A stretch of DNA of 64,000 nucleotides from JAWKHR01 sp041394725 (GTDB taxonomy: Bacteria > Acidobacteriota > Vicinamibacteria > Vicinamibacterales > SCN-69-37): positions 1 through 64,000 of the forward strand of contig JAWKHR010000037.1 of NCBI GenBank assembly GCA_041394725.1. The letters run 5' to 3'. A program made the translations under genes and the position numbers. The stretch's first letter is position 1. Each line of letters starts with the position of its first letter. Of the stretch, positions 17,845 to 28,675 are shown piece after piece. Under the pieces are notes generated by a model. That model worked only from the letters and a program-made list of their open reading frames with translations, was not told the origin of the DNA and ran no database searches.

Positions 17845-20379
17845 ATGCGCAACCAGAGGCGGACCGGCGCGCTGGTTCTGTTGCTGGCCGGCCTCGTCGG
17901 CGGCTGCGGCCAGCCGACGCCCGACGCCGCGGGGCTGATGGACCGGGCCACGGCCGCGCTGCGCGCCAGCCGCCTGGACGAGGCCCTGCAGCTGGCGCGC
18001 GAGGGCCGCGCAGCCGCGGAAGACCGCGGCGACGCGGCGTGGGCGGACCGCTTCCGGCTGGAGGAAGCCGAGGTCCTGCTCTTCCAGCGCGACGCGGCGG
18101 CGGCGGCGCCACTCGTCGCCGCACCGATCTCCGCCACGGGGCCCGAAGCGGCCGAGCTCGCCGCGCGGCGGCGCTATCTCGACGGCCTCAGGCTGATGGC
18201 GACGGGCGACCCGACCGGAGCGATTGCCGCATATGAGGCTGCCGCGGGCGACGCACGCGCGGTGGCCGGGGCCGCCGGCGCGCCCAATGGCGCGGGAACC
18301 GGCGCGGAGGGCGTCGCGCTCGACGCCGACGCCGCCCGCGCCTCGGCGCTGGTCCGGGTCGGCCGCGCCGCCGAGGCCGAAGCCCTGCTCGGCACGGTCG
18401 TGGCCGAGGCCCGCCGGCTGGGCGACCATCACCGCGAGGCGGTGGCGCTCCTGAACCTCGGGTACAGCCGCCTCGCCAGCAACCGCTTCGACGAGGCGCT
18501 CACGTTCTTCGAGCCGATCCTGGCGTTCGGCGATCTCGCGGCGACGTCGGTCTACGCGGTCGCGCTGAACAATGCCGGCATCTGCCACTCGCGCCTCGGC
18601 GAGTTCGACGAGGCGCTGGCCCTGCAGCAGCGCGCGGTGACGTTTCACGAGGGCCGAGGGGTCGCCACCTACCTCGTGCAGGCGCTCGGCGAGCTCGGCA
18701 ACACGTACGTGCTGATGGGCCAGCCGGCCGAGAGCCTGCCGTTCCTCCGGCGCGCGCTCGACACGGCGCGGGCGGCGAAGCTCCAGCGCGACGCCGCGCT
18801 GTGGGCCGGCAACCTCGCGACCGCGAACATCGTGCTCGGCCGGTGGGACGACGCGGCGCGATCGAACGCGGAAGCCATCACCCTGAAGGAGGACCTGGGC
18901 CTGCCGACGCTGGCGTACAACGTCCAGAACCGCGCCCGCATCGCCGCCGGGCGCGGGGCCGTGGACGAGGCGACCTCGCTGTTTCGCGAGGTGCTCGCTG
19001 CGAAGGACCTCGACCCGTTCCTGGCCTGGGAGGCGCACGCCGGCCTCGGGAGCACGCTCTTCGCGGCGGGCCGGACGCGCGAGGCCACGGCGGAGTTCGA
19101 CGCGGCCCTCGACATCATCGGGCGCACGCGCGCCGACCTCGTCCGCACCGAGCAACGGCTGTCGTTCGCCGCCAGCCGCCGGCACTTCTTCGAGGACTAC
19201 GTCAACGCGCTCGTCGGCCTCGGGATGGACGCCGAGGCGCTCGAGGTCGCCGACGCCAGCCGCGCGCAGGCCCTGGCCGAGCGGCAGGGCGTCGCACCGG
19301 CCGGGCGCCGGTCCGCCGCGGCGTTCCGGGACGTCGCGCGCCGGGGCCGGACGACGCTCGTCAGCTACTGGCTCGGCCGCGACCGCGCCATGGCGTGGAT
19401 CGTCACGCCCGCCGGTGTCCGCCGGGTGGACCTGCCCGACGCGGACGGCATCACGCACCTGGCCGATCGCTACCGCACCGAGGTCGAGCGGTCACTCGCC
19501 AACCCGCTCGCGCTGGGGTCGTCGAGCGGCGACGCGCTGACCGAGGCCGTGCTGGCGCCGGTGATCCCCCACCTGCCTCCCGGCCTGCCGGTCGCCATCG
19601 TCGCCGACGGCGCCCTGCACGGCGTCAACTTCGAGATGCTGCCGGTCGGGTCGCCGCGGCACTACTGGATCGAGGACCGGACGATCGAGATGGCGCCGTC
19701 GCTCGGCCTGCTGGTCCCCGCGCCGTCGTCGTCATCCGGGCGCGGCGCCCCCGCCGGGGACCGCCGGGTGCTGCTCGTCGGCGCGCCGGCGCCGCCGGGC
19801 GACCTGCCGCCGCTCGCCCACGCGGACGCGGAGCTGGACGCCGTCCGCACGGCGCTCGCCGGCCGCGACGTGACGGTGCTTCGCGACGCGGGCGCCACGC
19901 CGGCGGCCTACCGGGCGGCCGATCCGGGGCGCTTCGATCTGATTCACTTCGCCGCGCACGCCACGGTCAGCCCGTCGAGCCCGCTCGACTCGGCCATCGA
20001 GCTCTCGGGCGAGGCGGGCGGCTACAAGCTGTACGCGCGCGACGTGGCCGGCCAGCCGCTGCGGGCCGATCTGGTCACCATCTCGGCCTGCCGGAGCGCG
20101 GCCGCCCGGGCCTATGCCAGCGAGGGCCTGGTCGGCTTCGCGTGGGCGTTCCTCCGGGCCGGCGCGCGTCGGGTGGTGGCGGGCCTCTGGGACGTGGACG
20201 ACCGGTCCACCTCGGACCTGATGGCCGGCTTCTACACGGGGCTCGGGCGCGGCGAGTCGCCGGCCGCGGCGCTCCGCGCGGCCAAGCTGTCGCTCATCGC
20301 CCGCGGCGGCAACTTCGCGAAACCCTACTACTGGGCGCCGTTCCAGCTCTTCACATCGTCGCTCCCGCCCGCCCGCTGA
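17845..20379 (+). CDS. TPR-CHAT lipoprotein (caspase-like protease)
   Basis: An 844-residue predicted lipoprotein. The signal sequence ends in the lipobox LVGGC (Cys at about 22). From about 30 to 460 it is a chain of TPR-type helical hairpins (RLDEALQLAREG, NRFDEALTFFEP, GEFDEALALQQRA, QPAESLPFLRRAL). The C-terminal 230 residues are a CHAT domain with the catalytic dyad His705 (HFAAHA) and Cys749 (ISACRS), then the usual GFAWAFLRAGARRVVAGLWDV. CHAT domains are caspase/separase-like cysteine proteases, TPRs serving to bind partners. Placement behind a sigma/anti-sigma pair suggests a signal-controlled envelope protease. Whether it is active is not shown by sequence alone. Confidence 0.88.
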   Translation: MRNQRRTGALVLLLAGLVGGCGQPTPDAAGLMDRATAALRASRLDEALQLAREGRAAAEDRGDAAWADRFRLEEAEVLLFQRDAAAAAPLVAAPISATGPEAAELAARRRYLDGLRLMATGDPTGAIAAYEAAAGDARAVAGAAGAPNGAGTGAEGVALDADAARASALVRVGRAAEAEALLGTVVAEARRLGDHHREAVALLNLGYSRLASNRFDEALTFFEPILAFGDLAATSVYAVALNNAGICHSRLGEFDEALALQQRAVTFHEGRGVATYLVQALGELGNTYVLMGQPAESLPFLRRALDTARAAKLQRDAALWAGNLATANIVLGRWDDAARSNAEAITLKEDLGLPTLAYNVQNRARIAAGRGAVDEATSLFREVLAAKDLDPFLAWEAHAGLGSTLFAAGRTREATAEFDAALDIIGRTRADLVRTEQRLSFAASRRHFFEDYVNALVGLGMDAEALEVADASRAQALAERQGVAPAGRRSAAAFRDVARRGRTTLVSYWLGRDRAMAWIVTPAGVRRVDLPDADGITHLADRYRTEVERSLANPLALGSSSGDALTEAVLAPVIPHLPPGLPVAIVADGALHGVNFEMLPVGSPRHYWIEDRTIEMAPSLGLLVPAPSSSSGRGAPAGDRRVLLVGAPAPPGDLPPLAHADAELDAVRTALAGRDVTVLRDAGATPAAYRAADPGRFDLIHFAAHATVSPSSPLDSAIELSGEAGGYKLYARDVAGQPLRADLVTISACRSAAARAYASEGLVGFAWAFLRAGARRVVAGLWDVDDRSTSDLMAGFYTGLGRGESPAAALRAAKLSLIARGGNFAKPYYWAPFQLFTSSLPPAR

Positions 20380-20542
20380 CCGTCCTGTAACGCTCCCGAC
20401 GGTTCCGTCACCAAGGGAACGTCGAGGGCGTGATGAACATCCCGAATCTGGCCCCGCTCGTCGGTTTCCTCGTCCGCCCGCGCTCCCCGCAGCCGGGCCC
20501 GCTCATCCTCGGCGCCGACGTCACGCGCGCCGGGAGCACGCC

Positions 20543-20920
20543 ATGGATTCTCGCCGGCCTCCTGTTGATGCTGCCGCCGGGCCTGAGCGCCCTTCGGTGA
20601 TCGCGATGCTGACGACGCTCGTGCTGGTCGCGATCGCCGGTTTCATCGCGCAGATGCTGCGCCTGCCGCGCGCCACGCTCGGCCGGATCGGCGCCGGCCA
20701 CGATGCCGGCGCGTGGCCGGAAGCCGCGAGCATCGCGGAGCTCTACGCGCGGTTCGATTCGCCCCCGCCGTCCCGGTTCCCGGCCGACACCCCCGTCCGC
20801 CGTTCTCCGGGACCTGCCCGCCAGGACGACGCGGCGCCCGTCCGGCACGATCGGCGCGTGAGCCGACGACCGGACGCGGCGCCCGCCCCGCCGGACGAGG
20901 GCTGGCGCCCGCACGCGTGA
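20543..20920 (+). CDS. Small single-pass membrane protein, hypothetical
   Basis: A possible 125-residue protein with one hydrophobic helix (AMLTTLVLVAIAGFIAQM, about residues 21-38) and a Pro/Arg/Asp-rich, probably disordered tail. A shorter start at ATG 20606 would place the helix at the N-terminus. There is no clear ribosome-binding site and no family I recognise, so it may not be a gene. It lies between the CHAT gene and the inverted-repeat element. Confidence 0.35.
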   Translation: MDSRRPPVDAAAGPERPSVIAMLTTLVLVAIAGFIAQMLRLPRATLGRIGAGHDAGAWPEAASIAELYARFDSPPPSRFPADTPVRRSPGPARQDDAAPVRHDRRVSRRPDAAPAPPDEGWRPHA

Positions 20921-20952
20921 GCGCCCCAAAGGCGCCGGCGACGCGGATCCGA

Positions 20953-21092
20953 ATCACCATGCAGGTCATGCAGGACATGCAGGAAACGACGACGCTCGCG
21001 TCACGCTGATCGGGTCGGTCAGGCGGCGGGCGCCGCCCGCCGACCGGCCCGACGCAGACAGCCTGCATGTGCCCCACGTCCTGCATGGTGAT
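20953..21092. repeat. Inverted-repeat intergenic element, copy 1
   Basis: Outer arms ATCACCATGCAGG and CCTGCATGGTGAT (13 bp, perfect) enclose extra CATGCAGG direct repeats on the left, a GCCTGCATG on the right, and an inner hairpin CGGCGGGC-GCC-GCCCGCCG (21024-21042). Copy 2 at 41490-41608 has the same arms and core. It lies between convergent genes, where it may also act as a bidirectional transcript end. Confidence 0.8.
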
Positions 21093-21127
21093 CCGTGAGG
21101 AGCGCGCTGCGCCTCGGCCGGCGCGCG

Positions 21128-22105
21128 TCAGCGTGAAAGGCGGGTGACCTGGCCGCTCTGGACGTCGAGGACGTAGATGGCGCGCGGTGCGGTGGGGTCC
21201 TGCTCCTGCCCCAGCGTGGCGCTCGGCACCTGCACGTAGGCGATGCGCGTGCCATCCGGCGACCAGCGCGGGTCGATCGCGTCGCCGGCCGGCGAGGACA
21301 GCAGCACGCGCTGGTTGCCGCCGTCGGCGTCCATCACGAACAGCTCCGTGCGGCCATTGCGCCAGCTCATGAACGCGATCTGGCGGCCGTCGGGCGACCA
21401 GGTCGGGTACATCCCGTTGGCCGGGTCGGTCGTCAGCCGGCGGATGATGCGGGTGTCGAGGTCCATCACGTTGACGTCGCGCCACAGGTGGAACGCGAGT
21501 TCGCGGCCGTCGGGCGAGAAGCGCGGGAACCAGTAGGTGCCGCCCGTCGTCAGGCGCTCGACGTTCGCGCCGTCGGCGTCCATGAGGTACAGGTCGAACT
21601 CGGGCGCCGAGTCGCGGTCGGACATGAACGCGATGCGCGATCCGTCGGGCGACCAGGCCGGCGCGACGTCGCGTCCGGGGTTCGTGGTGAGCCGCCGCGT
21701 CGTCCGGCCGGCCAGGTCCATCGCGTAGATCTCGAAGTTCCCGTCCTGGTCGGTGTCGTAGGCGATCCGCTGCCCATCGGGCGCGAAGGCGGGCCCGCCC
21801 TCGTCGGCGTGCTCGGTGAAGGTCAGCTGCTCGACGGCCGTGCCGTTGGCGGCCATGACGAACAGGTCCGCCTTGTGGTTCGGCTGCTCGCGGTAGAAGA
21901 CGAGGCGCGCCGAATCCGGCGACCAGCTCGGGGCGCCCTCGCGGACGACCGACCTCGACCCGGCCCACTGGTAGCCGAGCCAGCCGACCGCGAGGATCGC
22001 GGCGATGACCACGCCCGTGAGGACGCGGTGCTTCCGCTGCGCCTCGTCCCGGCGCCGGGCCGCGGCCCGGTCCGAGGCGCGGCGCTGCTGACGCGTCGTG
22101 GCCAT
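21128..22105 (-). CDS. TolB-like WD40/PD40 beta-propeller protein, membrane-anchored
   Basis: A 325-residue protein with a basic N-terminus, a transmembrane helix at about residues 28-47 (VLTGVVIAAILAVGWLGYQW) and then six or so PD40 repeats. Each repeat shows the W-S-P-D-G or F-S-P-D-G signature (SWSPDSARLVF, AFAPDGQRIAY, AWSPDGSRIAF, RFSPDGRELAF, TWSPDGRQIAF, RWSPDGTRIAY), the TolB-type propeller. It starts 9 bp after the upstream S9 peptidase gene, so they form an operon. A role in binding or presenting peptides to the peptidase is possible, but not shown. Confidence 0.85.
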   Translation of the reverse strand: MATTRQQRRASDRAAARRRDEAQRKHRVLTGVVIAAILAVGWLGYQWAGSRSVVREGAPSWSPDSARLVFYREQPNHKADLFVMAANGTAVEQLTFTEHADEGGPAFAPDGQRIAYDTDQDGNFEIYAMDLAGRTTRRLTTNPGRDVAPAWSPDGSRIAFMSDRDSAPEFDLYLMDADGANVERLTTGGTYWFPRFSPDGRELAFHLWRDVNVMDLDTRIIRRLTTDPANGMYPTWSPDGRQIAFMSWRNGRTELFVMDADGGNQRVLLSSPAGDAIDPRWSPDGTRIAYVQVPSATLGQEQDPTAPRAIYVLDVQSGQVTRLSR

Positions 22106-22113
22106 GGCGCGTC

Positions 22114-24798
22114 CTACCGCTTGATCTGCTGCTCCCGGGTGAGTTCGACGATGTCCACGCCGAGCGGCGGCATGCCCAGGAGGTGCTGCGCGAAGTAGTC
22201 CACCCGCCGCCAGAACACGTAGTTCTGCTCGGCGCCGTACCCGTGACGCTGGCCCGGCAGCAGGATGAAGTCGAACCGCTTGTTCGCCTTGATCAGCGCG
22301 TCGATGACCCGGTAGGTGTTCGACGGGTGGACGTTGTTGTCGATGTCGCCCGTGATGAGCAGCAGGTGGCCCTTCAGGTTCTTCGCGATGTCCTGGTTCT
22401 TGTCGATGTCGTACTCGAACGTCACCTTGCCGTCCTCGTCGGTCACTTCCTTCACGCCGTCGTGCTTCTCGCTCCACCACCGGTTGTAGATGGAGTTGTC
22501 GTGGTTGCCCGACTCGGAGATGCCGACCTTGAAGAAGTCCGGGTAGCCGAACATCGCGGCGGCGGTCATGAACCCGCCGCCGGAATGGCCGTAGATGCCG
22601 ACCCGGTTCAGGTCGATCCAGGGATACCGCTTGGCGAGCTGCTCGACCGCGGCCTTCTTGTCCGGCACGCCGTAGTCGCGGAGGTTGCCGTAGCCGTAGT
22701 TGTGGTACCACTTCGACCGCGCCGGGTTGCCGCCGCGGTTGCCCACCTCGATCACGATGAACCCGGTGTTGGCGAGCGCGACGTTCGCGTTGCGCGGCGA
22801 GAACGTCTTGGTCACCGACTCGGTCTGTGGCCCCGGATAGACGTACAGGATGATCGGGTACGACTTCGCCGGATCGAAGTCGAACGGCTTGTACATGGTC
22901 CCGTAGATGTCCGTCACGCCGTCGTCGGCCTTCACCGCGAAGGGCTCCGGGTAGCGGAACCCGGCCTCGAGCAGGGCCGAGACGTCGGTCTGCTCCAGGT
23001 CCATCACCTTGTTGCCCGCCACGTCATAGAGGACGGACACCGGCGCCGAGTCCACGCGCGACGAGGTGTCCACGAAGAACGTCGCCTTGTCGTTCATCGA
23101 GGGGTTGTGCGACCCGTTGCCCGGCGTGAGCAGCTTCATCTCACCGGTGTCGACGTTCACCTTGTAGAGGTGCTCGAAGTAGGGGTCCTCGCCGGCCTCG
23201 CGGCCGGCCGCCGTGAAGTACAGCGTGCGGGTCGCGTCGTCGAAGCCCTCGATGCCGGTGCAGACGTACTCGCCCGAGGTGATCTGCCGCACGAGGGTGC
23301 CGTCCGCGTTGTAGAGGTAGTAGTGGCCCCAGCCGTCGCGCTCGGACCAGTGGATCAGCTGCTTGCCGCCGGCGATCAGCCGCAGCGGCTGGATCTCGAT
23401 GTAGGTGTTCGACCGCTCCGGGATGACGACCGTGGACTCGCCCGTCGCGGTGCTCGCCCGGACGATGTCGATGCGCTTCAGGTCGCGGGACGTGCGGTTG
23501 TAGTAGATCGCGTCGCCGCTGACCGCCAGCCAGCGCGACGCGGTCTCGCGCTTCTCGCGCTGGAGGTTCGTGATCGGCGCGGTGGCGAGGCCCATCTGCT
23601 GGTCCTTGAACGCGTCGGTGTTGACCTTGACGGCCTGCTTCGACGCCAGGTCGAAGACCTGCAGTTCGGTCTGCGGCTGGTTCTCCTCCCCCGGCATGCC
23701 GTACTTGTAGGTCTCGAGGCGGGGACGCGGGTTGGCCAGCGCGTTGATCACCCAGAGGTCCTCGACCTTGCGCGAGTCGTTGCGCGTGAGCGCGAACTTC
23801 GCGTCGTCCTGCGACCAGGAGACGCCGACCGCACGGGTCCGGCGGCCGAACTTCTTGTCCTGCTCGGTCTCCACGTACTGCTGCCGGCCCGCGCCGCCGC
23901 GACCGCCGCGGCCGCCCTGCGTGTTCTCCTGTTCGTCCTGCTGGTCGTCGTCGCCGCCGCCCCGCCCGCTGTTGGCCGCGTAGCCGTAGTACTGCTCGCC
24001 GTCGGTGGTGAGCTGGGTCTCGACGACGGCCGGGTCGTCCTCCTTCTCCTTCGCCTTGGCGAAGTTGTCCGCGTCCATCATGAACAGGTTGTGGCCGCGG
24101 GCGAAGACGACGGTCTTCTTGTCCGGCGACACCTGTGCCCAGGACGGGTTGTCCTTCTCGGGCTTGTACGTGTCGTTGAGCGTGACCGTCCCGGTCGCCA
24201 GGTCGTACTCGAGCCACCACTCGGCGGTGTTCGCGTTCGCGCCGCCGCGGCCGGCCCCCTGGCCCTGGCCGCCGCCGCGCCCACCGCGCCCGCGCTGGCC
24301 GCCGCCCTGGACCTGGTTCTCCTGCTGCTGCGTCTCGCCGAGCAGCTCCTCGCCCGCCGCGTTGACGACCTTCGAGTCGCGCGGCAGCCGGACGCTGAAG
24401 CGGATCTTCGTGTCCTGGTCGATGAACTCGATCGTGTTGATCGGCAGGTGCTGCGCGTCGTACGGCGTGCGGAGGATCCGCGTGAGCTGCGCCGCCATCG
24501 TCGCGTTGTCCCAGAGCGGCGCCTTCGTCTTCTTCACCGGGTCGACGAGCCACCACCGCTCGCCAGCCGGGGTCTCGTAGCTGTACCAGAAGCGATCGCT
24601 GAACTCGAGCCAGTGCGGGGCCACCGACGTCGAGAAGACGTACTTGGCGACCTTGGCGGAGGTCCAGCGCGCGGCCAGATCGTAGTTGGCCGCCGGAGGC
24701 TCCCGATCCTGGGGCGCGGGGCCGGCCTGTCGGGCCCCGAGCGGGACGACGGTGAACGTCAGGACGGCGGTCAACAGCGCGTAGACGATCTGCTTCAT
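22114..24798 (-). CDS. Exported S9 family peptidase (dipeptidyl-peptidase IV type)
   Basis: An 894-residue exported serine peptidase. Signal peptide: KQIVYALLTAVLTFTVV to about 25. The N-terminal beta-propeller (DPPIV_N, about 60-640) is interrupted by two Gly/Arg/Gln-rich inserts near residues 170-195 and 290-305. The alpha/beta-hydrolase end carries the catalytic Ser in GHSGGGF (about 736), Asp in the DIDNNVHPSN loop (about 822) and His in GQRHGYG (about 851). Start 24798 is set by GAGGAG 9 bp upstream. It should remove N-terminal dipeptides in the periplasm. It is co-transcribed with the TolB-like gene. Confidence 0.92.
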   Translation of the reverse strand: MKQIVYALLTAVLTFTVVPLGARQAGPAPQDREPPAANYDLAARWTSAKVAKYVFSTSVAPHWLEFSDRFWYSYETPAGERWWLVDPVKKTKAPLWDNATMAAQLTRILRTPYDAQHLPINTIEFIDQDTKIRFSVRLPRDSKVVNAAGEELLGETQQQENQVQGGGQRGRGGRGGGQGQGAGRGGANANTAEWWLEYDLATGTVTLNDTYKPEKDNPSWAQVSPDKKTVVFARGHNLFMMDADNFAKAKEKEDDPAVVETQLTTDGEQYYGYAANSGRGGGDDDQQDEQENTQGGRGGRGGAGRQQYVETEQDKKFGRRTRAVGVSWSQDDAKFALTRNDSRKVEDLWVINALANPRPRLETYKYGMPGEENQPQTELQVFDLASKQAVKVNTDAFKDQQMGLATAPITNLQREKRETASRWLAVSGDAIYYNRTSRDLKRIDIVRASTATGESTVVIPERSNTYIEIQPLRLIAGGKQLIHWSERDGWGHYYLYNADGTLVRQITSGEYVCTGIEGFDDATRTLYFTAAGREAGEDPYFEHLYKVNVDTGEMKLLTPGNGSHNPSMNDKATFFVDTSSRVDSAPVSVLYDVAGNKVMDLEQTDVSALLEAGFRYPEPFAVKADDGVTDIYGTMYKPFDFDPAKSYPIILYVYPGPQTESVTKTFSPRNANVALANTGFIVIEVGNRGGNPARSKWYHNYGYGNLRDYGVPDKKAAVEQLAKRYPWIDLNRVGIYGHSGGGFMTAAAMFGYPDFFKVGISESGNHDNSIYNRWWSEKHDGVKEVTDEDGKVTFEYDIDKNQDIAKNLKGHLLLITGDIDNNVHPSNTYRVIDALIKANKRFDFILLPGQRHGYGAEQNYVFWRRVDYFAQHLLGMPPLGVDIVELTREQQIKR

Positions 24799-24884
24799 CT
24801 CAGGGGCTCCTCGCATGGCGGGCCAACTATATATCGGTACGGCGCGGCTTTGACTTCGGCCCGGATCTTGCGAAACCCTGAGTC

Positions 24885-26723
<1,839 letters not shown>

Positions 26724-26915
26724 CGCGGCGGCGCCCCGGCGGTCTGGTGGACCGGCCGCCGCGGAGGCCTGTACTCCGCGCGCGGTGCACCGGCGCGGAT
26801 CGACACGACGCCGCGCGACCCCGCGCGTTTCTGCCCGCCATCCGGCGCGCCGCGGAGGCGCGACGGCTGGCATGGCCTGTGCAGCCCTCCCCGGGTGGCG
26901 AAGGAGGATTCCCGC

Positions 26916-27383
26916 ATGGCGAAGGCGAAGGCAGAGACCGGCGGCCGCGCGCAGCTCATCGACGACCTGAACGGCGACCTGTCGCGCGAGTACCAGGCCA
27001 TCGTGGCCTACGTGGTCTACTCGCAGGCGATCAAGGGCGCCGAGTACATGAACATCGCCGCCGAGCTGGAGAAGCACGCGGCACAGGAGCTGGCGCACGC
27101 GCTGACCATCGCGAAACACGTGGACTACCTGGGTGGCGCGCCCGCCGTCACGATGCAGCCGGTCAAGAGCCCCCGCGACGCGAAGGGCATGCTCCGCGCC
27201 GACCTCGACAACGAGAACACGACCGTTCGCCACTACCGCGCGCGCGTCCGCCAGTGCGAGGCGCTCGGCGAGTACGGCATCGCCGAGGACATCCGCGAGA
27301 TCCTCCGCCAGGAACAGGAACACCAGCTCGACCTGGCCACCGCGCTCGGGATCGACGTGCCCGACGTCGGCGGCCACGCGTGA
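26916..27383 (+). CDS. Ferritin-like / bacterioferritin-type protein
   Basis: A 155-residue four-helix protein. ATG 26916 follows AGGAGG. Helices carry the metal-ligand pattern of ferritin-like proteins: Glu in REYQAIVAY, an E-x2-H pattern in ELEKHAAQELAHA, and a late EIL-x-E-x-EH (REILRQEQEHQLDL). This fits an iron-storage or DNA-protecting role, related to bacterioferritin and Dps-like proteins. It sits 190 bp after GH15 and 12 bp before a small Cys protein. Confidence 0.85.
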   Translation: MAKAKAETGGRAQLIDDLNGDLSREYQAIVAYVVYSQAIKGAEYMNIAAELEKHAAQELAHALTIAKHVDYLGGAPAVTMQPVKSPRDAKGMLRADLDNENTTVRHYRARVRQCEALGEYGIAEDIREILRQEQEHQLDLATALGIDVPDVGGHA

Positions 27384-27395
27384 GGGAGGACCGAG

Positions 27396-27611
27396 ATGCC
27401 CTGGGGACTCTGCAAGGACTGCAAGTGGTGGCAGATCGAGCCCGGCGCGGCGGTGACGCCGGCGACCGCCGGCCTCTGCATCGACGAGACGCTCCAGCCC
27501 TACCGCCTGCGCATCACGGGTAACGGCGGGTGCGACCTGTTCATCGCGGGGACGCCGGCCCGGGCCGCCGGGTCGAGCGGCCAGCCGCCCACCGCCAAGC
27601 CGACCCGCTGA
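27396..27611 (+). CDS. Small four-cysteine protein, unknown
   Basis: A 71-residue protein with Cys-x2-Cys near the start (GLCKDCKWW), a Cys near residue 28 (GLCIDE), and another near 47 (NGGCDLF), a spacing that could hold zinc or an iron-sulfur cluster. It ends in a Pro/Ala/Ser-rich tail. GGGAGG precedes the ATG. I recognise no named family. Position right after the ferritin-like gene suggests a shared transcript and perhaps a metal-related role. Confidence 0.7.
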   Translation: MPWGLCKDCKWWQIEPGAAVTPATAGLCIDETLQPYRLRITGNGGCDLFIAGTPARAAGSSGQPPTAKPTR

Positions 27612-27705
27612 CCCGGCCACGACGCCGGAGCACGCCCCCGGCTGGCGACCCGCCGCGCGGCGGGCTCCCCCGTCCGGGGGTTGCCAGCCTCGCTAAGATG
27701 GATCC

Positions 27706-28608
27706 ATGTCCATCCGCGCCGTCAAGACGCTCTCCGCCGCCCGCCCGACGCTCGAGGGCGCCGGGGTCCACCTGCACCGGGCCTTCGGGTTCGGCGACAC
27801 CACCGAGTTCGACCCGTTCCTGCTCTTCGACGACTTCCGCAACGAACGGCCGGCCGACTACCTGGCCGGCTTCCCCTGGCATCCGCATCGCGGCATCGAG
27901 ACGATCACCTACGTCCTGGCCGGGACCGTGGATCACAAGGACAGCCTCGGCAACCAGGGCACGCTCGGCGGCGGCGACATCCAGTGGATGACCGCCGGCA
28001 GCGGCATCATCCACCAGGAGATGCCGCAGGGCGATCCCGCGGGGCGGATGCACGGCTTCCAGCTCTGGGCCAACCTGCCCGCCGCCTCGAAGATGACCGC
28101 GCCGCGGTACCAGGACATCCGGAGTCCCGACATCCCGGAGGTGACCGACGACGACGGCACGCGGGTGCGGATCGTGTGCGGCGAGTTCTGGGGACGCCGG
28201 GGACCGGTGGACGGCATCGCGGCCAACCCGCAGTACCTCGACGTCTACGTGCCGCCGGGCACGCGCCGGACGCTGCCGGTCGAGACGAGCCGGCACGCGT
28301 TCGCGTACGTCTTCGACGGCGACGGCCGCTTCGGCAACGCCTCGGGCCCGCAGCCGGTGCCGACCGATCCGCTCGGCGACGCGGACCATGCCGTCCCGGT
28401 GCTCGCGGAGAACCGGTCGCTCGTCCTGTTCGACCGCGGCGACGAGGTCTCGGTCGAGACCGGCGAGCACGGGCTGCGGTTCCTGCTCGTCTCGGGCCAG
28501 CCGCTGCGCGAGCCCGTCGCGTGGTACGGCCCGATCGTGATGAACACGCGGGCCGAGCTCGAGCAGGCGTTCGACGAGCTGCAGCAGGGCACGTTCCTGA
28601 AGCGGTAG
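27706..28608 (+). CDS. Pirin family protein
   Basis: A 300-residue double-cupin protein. The pirin signature is clear: DPFLLFDDFRN, then FPWHPHRGIETITYVLAG with the iron-binding His pair, GDIQWMTAGSGIIHQEMP with further His/Glu ligands, and QLWANLP. A second cupin follows (about 170-290). Pirins bind Fe and some have quercetinase activity or act as redox-linked cofactors. The role here is unknown. Confidence 0.92.
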   Translation: MSIRAVKTLSAARPTLEGAGVHLHRAFGFGDTTEFDPFLLFDDFRNERPADYLAGFPWHPHRGIETITYVLAGTVDHKDSLGNQGTLGGGDIQWMTAGSGIIHQEMPQGDPAGRMHGFQLWANLPAASKMTAPRYQDIRSPDIPEVTDDDGTRVRIVCGEFWGRRGPVDGIAANPQYLDVYVPPGTRRTLPVETSRHAFAYVFDGDGRFGNASGPQPVPTDPLGDADHAVPVLAENRSLVLFDRGDEVSVETGEHGLRFLLVSGQPLREPVAWYGPIVMNTRAELEQAFDELQQGTFLKR

Positions 28609-28675
28609 GACGGCGATCCGGCCGGGGCGCCCCCGGCGGGCGGCGGCGGCGATCCATACTAGGGGCGGGTACTTC

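Noticed and set aside
20408..20929. Minus-strand gene in the gap after the CHAT gene
   Set aside because: No start context, family motif or hydrophobic segment. Plus-strand reading with one membrane helix is slightly better but also weak.
26724..26915. Terminator between GH15 and the ferritin-like gene
   Set aside because: GCGGCGG and CCGCCGC can form a hairpin at 26725-26762, but there is no T run and such pairings are frequent in this GC-rich DNA.
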